Shown here: positions 33,985 through 37,304 of the stretch, piece by piece
Numbering within the stretch: position 1 is the first letter of the stretch
Layout of the letters: every line of letters begins with the position of its first letter
Source of the DNA: Alistipes sp.
Lineage (GTDB): Bacteria; Bacteroidota; Bacteroidia; Bacteroidales; Rikenellaceae
Reading direction: 5' to 3'
Length of the DNA stretch: 37,304 bases
NCBI GenBank assembly: GCA_017504265.1
Contig: JAFVRN010000028.1
Span: forward strand, 1 to 37,304
The notes under the pieces: model-generated
Databases searched by the model: none
What the model was told of the DNA's origin: nothing
The model's input: the letters and a program-made list of their open reading frames with translations, nothing else
Made by a program: the position numbers and the translations under genes

Positions 33985-35151
33985 ATGATACGCTCAATCT
34001 TAGACACCGACCTGTACAAGTTTACCACGTCGTACGCCTACTTCAAATTGTACCCACAGGCAATAGGTACATTTACCTTTAACGACCGAGCCAAGACCCG
34101 TTACGACGAGGACTTTCTCGATGACCTCAAAGCCGAGTTCAAAGCCTTGGAGCGCATATCGCTATCCGATGATGAGTTCCGCTATATGAACGAAAATTGC
34201 AAGTATATTCCACAAAACTACTTCGAGTGGCTCACAGGATTTAGATTTGATGCCTCGAAGATAAACGTATGGTTAGACGAGGAGCAGCACCTGCAAATCA
34301 ACGTCACAGACTATATGTATAAGGTTACACTCTACGAGATACCTATCCTTGCCACCGTATCCGAACTTTTCCACCTGCGCAACAGCTTCGATGCCGAGGC
34401 TATGATCGAGCGATTGGAGAAGAAGGAGCAGATAGCACGCGACAATGGCATCACATTCTCGGACTTCGGCACTCGCCGCCGCTTCTCATATGATGTGCAA
34501 CGCATGGTCGTCAAACACCTTAAGAACAACCCTTGCGGCTGCACAGGCACATCCAACTGCCACCTCGCTATGGAGCTTGATATGAGGATGATAGGAACAT
34601 ATCCTCACGAACTGCCGATGTTTATTGCAGCAGTTAATGGTGGCCCCCGTAATGCCAACTACCTCACTATGGAGGATTGGGTTAAGGTATACGACGGCTA
34701 CCTTGGAACAGCACTTACAGATAGCTTCGGCTCGGAGGTATTCTTCAACAACTTCTCAAAGAAACACGCCTGTCTGTTTGATGGTGTTCGCCACGACTCA
34801 GGCGACCCTATCACCTTTATCGATATGGCTATCAACCGATATAAGGAGCTCGGTATCGACCCAATGACCAAGAGTATCGTATTTAGCGACTCGCTAAATT
34901 TTGAGAAGTGCGTGGAGATAAAGAGGGCCTGCGAGGGACGCATCAAGTGTATGTTCGGCATAGGCACAAACCTCACGTGCGACACCGGCCACCCCTCGTG
35001 CAACATCGTAATGAAACTTTCATCATGCCAGATTAACTCACGTAAGCCCAAGGAGTTGTGCGTGAAGCTATCGGATGTCGAAGGCAAGGAGATGGGCGAT
35101 CCGGAAGAGGTTAGAGTATACCGCTACCTGCTCCGCAACCAAGGAAAGTAA
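33985..35151 (+). CDS. pncB: Nicotinate phosphoribosyltransferase
   Basis: A 389-residue enzyme that makes nicotinate mononucleotide in NAD salvage. It starts MIRSILDTDLYKFTTSYAYF, typical of bacterial PncB. TFSDFGTRRRFSYDVQ, then GTYPHELPMF, and DGVRHDSGDPITFID contain the substrate and phosphoribosyl contacts. Its ATG is 16 nt after cinA, so deamidated nicotinamide products may flow between the two. Confidence 0.95.
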   Translation: MIRSILDTDLYKFTTSYAYFKLYPQAIGTFTFNDRAKTRYDEDFLDDLKAEFKALERISLSDDEFRYMNENCKYIPQNYFEWLTGFRFDASKINVWLDEEQHLQINVTDYMYKVTLYEIPILATVSELFHLRNSFDAEAMIERLEKKEQIARDNGITFSDFGTRRRFSYDVQRMVVKHLKNNPCGCTGTSNCHLAMELDMRMIGTYPHELPMFIAAVNGGPRNANYLTMEDWVKVYDGYLGTALTDSFGSEVFFNNFSKKHACLFDGVRHDSGDPITFIDMAINRYKELGIDPMTKSIVFSDSLNFEKCVEIKRACEGRIKCMFGIGTNLTCDTGHPSCNIVMKLSSCQINSRKPKELCVKLSDVEGKEMGDPEEVRVYRYLLRNQGK

Positions 35152-35357
35152 ACTAGTGAAGGAGGATGTGAGCCCAAAGAGCTGCAACAATAGCATTCAA
35201 CCTATCTGAAACTATCACCCATACAACCGCACAGGTAGGTAGAAGTATACCCGAATCATAGGAAGGGTACAACGTAGTTGGGATGAAAGATGCTATAATC
35301 GGCGGGGTGAGTGATATAGACATAAAGATAATGTTTAGCAAATAAGAGCGTACAAAG

Positions 35358-35388
35358 TTTGCAGAATGAAAAATATTTTGTATCTTTG
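35358..35388 (+). promoter_or_regulatory. Promoter of the rpmB-rpmG operon
   Basis: TTTG (35358-35361), 19 nt and TATCTTTG (35381-35388) form a perfect Bacteroidota promoter. The leader has the palindrome GTGCCA-CGG-TGGCAC (35398-35412), another arms-plus-triloop sequence that could be a regulatory hairpin. The spacer 35152-35357 to its left holds only a doubtful - strand frame. Confidence 0.8.
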
Positions 35389-35432
35389 TGCGCTTTTGTG
35401 CCACGGTGGCACTAAGTTAAATGAAAAGTACA

Positions 35433-35666
35433 ATGAAAGTTTGTGAAATCACTGGTAAGGTAGCGATGGTGGGTAACAATGTTTCTCACTCGCACATCCG
35501 CACCAAGCGTAAGTTCTCTCCAAACTTGAGAACCAAGCGTTTCTGGTCGGAGGAGGAGGGCCGCTGGATCACTTTGAAGGTTTCGGCTGCCGGTATCAAA
35601 ACAATCAACAAGAAGGGTCTTGCAGCTGCACTTCGTGAGGCTAAGGCCGCTAAGAAGGTTTACTAA
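35433..35666 (+). CDS. rpmB: 50S ribosomal protein L28
   Basis: A 77-residue bL28. [20 protein letters not shown] and [16 protein letters not shown] fit the family. The ATG at 35433 aligns with other Bacteroidota L28 starts; an ATG four codons upstream (35421) is possible. It is followed by rpmG after 16 nt. Confidence 0.95.
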   Translation: MKVCEITGKVAMVGNNVSHSHIRTKRKFSPNLRTKRFWSEEEGRWITLKVSAAGIKTINKKGLAAALREAKAAKKVY

Positions 35667-35682
35667 AAAAAGCTGAAAGAAA

Positions 35683-35865
35683 ATGGCAAAGAAAGGTAAC
35701 AGAGTGCAGGTGATCCTTGAGTGCACTGAGCAGAAGGAGAGCGGCGTTGCAGGTATGTCACGCTACGTAACCACCAAGAACAAGAAGAATACTCCCGATC
35801 GTTTGGAGCGTAAGAAGTACAATCCTTACTTGAAGCGAGTAACTTTACACCGTGAGATTAAGTAA
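35683..35865 (+). CDS. rpmG: 50S ribosomal protein L33
   Basis: A 60-residue bL33 with [29 protein letters not shown] and [18 protein letters not shown] zinc-binding CxxC pair is absent, so it is the zinc-free type. It lies between rpmB and the DUF4295 gene, the standard order in Bacteroidota. Confidence 0.95.
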   Translation: MAKKGNRVQVILECTEQKESGVAGMSRYVTTKNKKNTPDRLERKKYNPYLKRVTLHREIK

Positions 35866-35885
35866 TTTTAACAAGTAGGTAAAGT

Positions 35886-36044
35886 ATGGCAAAGAAAGTA
35901 GTTGCAACCCTTAAAACGGGTACCGCAAAGAAGTACACTAAGTGTATCAAGATGGTTAAGTCGGAGAAGACCGGTGCTTACGTTTTCCAGAGCCAGAACA
36001 TTCTGGACGACGAGGAGATCAAGGCATTCTTCGCACAGAAATAA
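35886..36044 (+). CDS. DUF4295 small basic protein (possible bL38-type ribosomal protein)
   Basis: A 52-residue lysine-rich protein, too short for usual ORF length cut-offs. It starts MAKKVVATLKTGTAKKYTK and ends NILDDEEIKAFFAQK. It follows rpmG by 20 nt and precedes a strong terminator, the standard place of DUF4295 genes in Bacteroidota. I recall that a Bacteroidota-specific ribosomal protein named bL38 was found in a Flavobacterium ribosome structure, and this family may be it; that link is from memory. Confidence 0.9.
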   Translation: MAKKVVATLKTGTAKKYTKCIKMVKSEKTGAYVFQSQNILDDEEIKAFFAQK

Positions 36045-36069
36045 TTGCATTAGTTGATTACAACTAATA

Positions 36070-36100
36070 CAAAAGGCGACCGATTGGTCGCCTTTTGTGT
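36070..36100 (+). terminator. Terminator of the rpmB-rpmG-DUF4295 operon
   Basis: CAAAAGGCGACC-GATT-GGTCGCCTTTTG is a perfect 12-bp stem with a 4-nt loop whose 3' arm supplies the T-run, followed by TGT. It could act in both directions because the permease gene converges from the right. Confidence 0.9.
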
Positions 36101-36137
36101 TTATGGCATCACTTTCGTATAATCATATATGATAGCC

Positions 36138-37106
36138 TCACAAAATCCAATTAAATAGATAGCCCGAGATAACAATCAACAGCGTTACCACACCGAAGAA
36201 GATACCTATCAATCGCCAAGTCATCACCTTTTTGAGCATCGTGGCTTCCGGGATAGATAGCCCGATGATAGCCATCATAAAGGCAATAGCCGTTCCAAGC
36301 GGAATGCCCTTTGCCACAAAAACCTCAATGATGGGCACAATACCAGCTGCATTGGCATACATCGGCACTGCAAGCACCACAGCAAGCGGCACGCCCCACC
36401 AATTCTCTGCCGAGAGGTATTGCTCAAAGAAGCCTTCGGGTACATAGCCGTGCATCGTAGCACCAATACCGATACCAATCAGGATATAGAGTAAAACGCC
36501 TCGCACAATACCCCACGATTCACGAGTGATAGTAGGCAGTCGCTTGATGAATGGTGTTTTCTCTGCCTCCCATCGTTGGCTCTGCGCAGATGATTGTGCT
36601 TGTGCCGCTTGCACCCAATCGCTTAAATAGGGTTCAAGGTGCATACGGCTCAATATCAAGCCCGCAATCATTGACAGTAGCGTACCGCTCACAACATAAA
36701 TAAGTGTTACCTTGACTCCAAACGAGCCGAGGAACATTGCCACCGCCACCTCGCTAACCAGAGGCGAGGCGATAAGGAATGTAAGTGTTACGCCCAACGG
36801 TATTCCTCCCTTGACAAAGCCGATAAAGAGTGGCACCGAGGAGCAGGAGCAGAACGGAGTAATGCCACCAAAGATAGCCGCCAAGAAGTAGTCCAAGCCG
36901 TAGAGCTTATGCGTAGCGAGATATTGGCGTAGTCGCTCAATGGGGAAGTAGGCATTGATAATACCCATCACAAAACTTATGCTGAAAAGCAGTATTATAA
37001 TCTTGATGCTGTCGTAAAAGAAGAAATTGACAGCAGTGCCCAATGGTGTGGCGGCATCCAACCCGAAAATGCCATAAACCAACCAATCTGCAAAACTCTG
37101 TATCAT
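36138..37106 (-). CDS. ArsP/DUF318-type permease
   Basis: A 322-residue inner-membrane protein with about 8-10 helices. The family hallmark is GGITPFCSCSSVPLFIGFVKGG (about 81-102, a Cys-Ser-Cys metal or arsenical site). A cytoplasmic loop with QAAQAQSSAQSQ (about 165-185) splits two half-bundles, and the second half has YANAAGIVPIIE. Members export arsenicals or metals, or have unknown substrates. Its ATG overlaps the stop of a thioredoxin-like gene (ATGA), a common pairing for these permeases. Confidence 0.88.
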   Translation of the reverse strand: MIQSFADWLVYGIFGLDAATPLGTAVNFFFYDSIKIIILLFSISFVMGIINAYFPIERLRQYLATHKLYGLDYFLAAIFGGITPFCSCSSVPLFIGFVKGGIPLGVTLTFLIASPLVSEVAVAMFLGSFGVKVTLIYVVSGTLLSMIAGLILSRMHLEPYLSDWVQAAQAQSSAQSQRWEAEKTPFIKRLPTITRESWGIVRGVLLYILIGIGIGATMHGYVPEGFFEQYLSAENWWGVPLAVVLAVPMYANAAGIVPIIEVFVAKGIPLGTAIAFMMAIIGLSIPEATMLKKVMTWRLIGIFFGVVTLLIVISGYLFNWIL

Positions 37107-37303
37107 ACACCCAATAACTCCTTAATCTCCTTTTCACTTGGCACATAGCCCTTGATTTTCACCTCGCCATCAACCACTACGGCAGGGGTTGTGAGGATAT
37201 TGTAGTTCATAATCTCCATAATATCCTCTACCTTGGTAAGAGTTGCCGTGATGTTGTTCTCCTTGATGACCTTTTCAATAACTGCGTAGGTTGTCTTGCA
37301 CTT
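37103..37303 (-). CDS. Thioredoxin-like small redox protein (partial)
   Basis: The last 66 codons are in the window; the start is beyond the right edge. A Cys-containing start (KCKTTYAVIEKVIKEN), a cis-Pro segment (NILTTPAVVVDGEVKIKG) and the end EKEIKELLGV match the 'redox-active disulfide protein 2' Thioredoxin_3 family. The first Cys of its CxxC is probably just outside the window. It probably hands electrons or metal to the adjacent permease system. Confidence 0.85.
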   Translation of the reverse strand, partial: KCKTTYAVIEKVIKENNITATLTKVEDIMEIMNYNILTTPAVVVDGEVKIKGYVPSEKEIKELLGV

Positions 37304-37304
37304 A

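Noticed and set aside
35153-35404. 83-codon - strand frame between pncB and rpmB
   Set aside because: It starts at a GTG inside the rpmB promoter region, has no recognisable domain and no promoter of its own. A 56-codon version from 35323 is possible but unsupported.
1-37304. tRNA, rRNA or tmRNA genes
   Set aside because: I saw no cloverleaf or rRNA signature in any spacer, though a covariance search would be more sensitive.

Overview
The window is a mostly single-copy chromosomal segment of a member of the Bacteroidota, most likely the order Bacteroidales. A Rikenellaceae/Alistipes-like source is possible but I cannot prove it. Three things support the order: repeated TTG-N19/20-TAnnTTTG promoters; family-typical proteins (an outer-membrane beta-barrel receptor with a carboxypeptidase-regulatory-like domain, a LytS/LytTR pair, a PiT transporter with a PhoU-like tail, and a DUF4295 small protein after L33); and weak Shine-Dalgarno sequences.

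Layout from left to right. 1-351: a 9-bp tandem repeat array and a long hairpin element. 350-3298 (-): a TonB-receptor-like outer-membrane protein. 3520-8777 (+): a tightly packed run with an acidic hypothetical protein, rsmI, an LpxL-like acyltransferase, two family-2 glycosyltransferases and mazG. Then come a gamma carbonic anhydrase and a LytS/LytR two-component pair (to 11496), closed by a hairpin. 11578-15486 (-): ftsK, a LolA-like carrier and a lipoprotein. 15487-16082: a decayed prophage remnant that also holds a candidate small RNA. 16083-22793 (-): plsC, parE, parC, aroK and murI, probably one operon from a strong promoter at about 22832-22862. 22794-23506: a repeat-rich spacer. 23507-24910 (-): dnaA, with an AT-rich spacer containing a perfect DnaA box. 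25350-27095 (+): a phosphohexomutase. 27375-29591 (-): a PiT-type phosphate transporter with an attenuator-like leader, divergent from a response regulator/histidine kinase pair (+), which is followed by pyrD, cinA and pncB. 35433-36044 (+): rpmB, rpmG and a 52-codon DUF4295 gene. 36138-37304 (-): a metal-type permease preceded by a partial thioredoxin-like gene.

The most unusual content is non-coding. A family of roughly 125-bp imperfect inverted repeats occurs as four full copies (226-351, 23218-23343, 23364-23489, 27260-27386), one truncated copy (27168-27247) and one solo end (23491-23508). The copies diverge in sequence but keep their pairing by compensatory changes. They keep a symmetric AGAT/AGAT internal mismatch in most copies, and almost all their non-Watson-Crick pairs are G.U when read on the + strand. 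All copies share one orientation, and at three loci the terminus overlaps the stop codon of a - strand gene. Two copies are joined to 9-bp tandem arrays through a shared linker. This looks like a structured RNA or ssDNA-folding mobile repeat that I do not recognise.

Secondary points of interest are: a MurI whose reading frame continues past its stop into a phage-like protein fragment; a promoter-to-terminator small RNA candidate inside the phage remnant; and a leader ORF plus terminator hairpin immediately upstream of the phosphate transporter.
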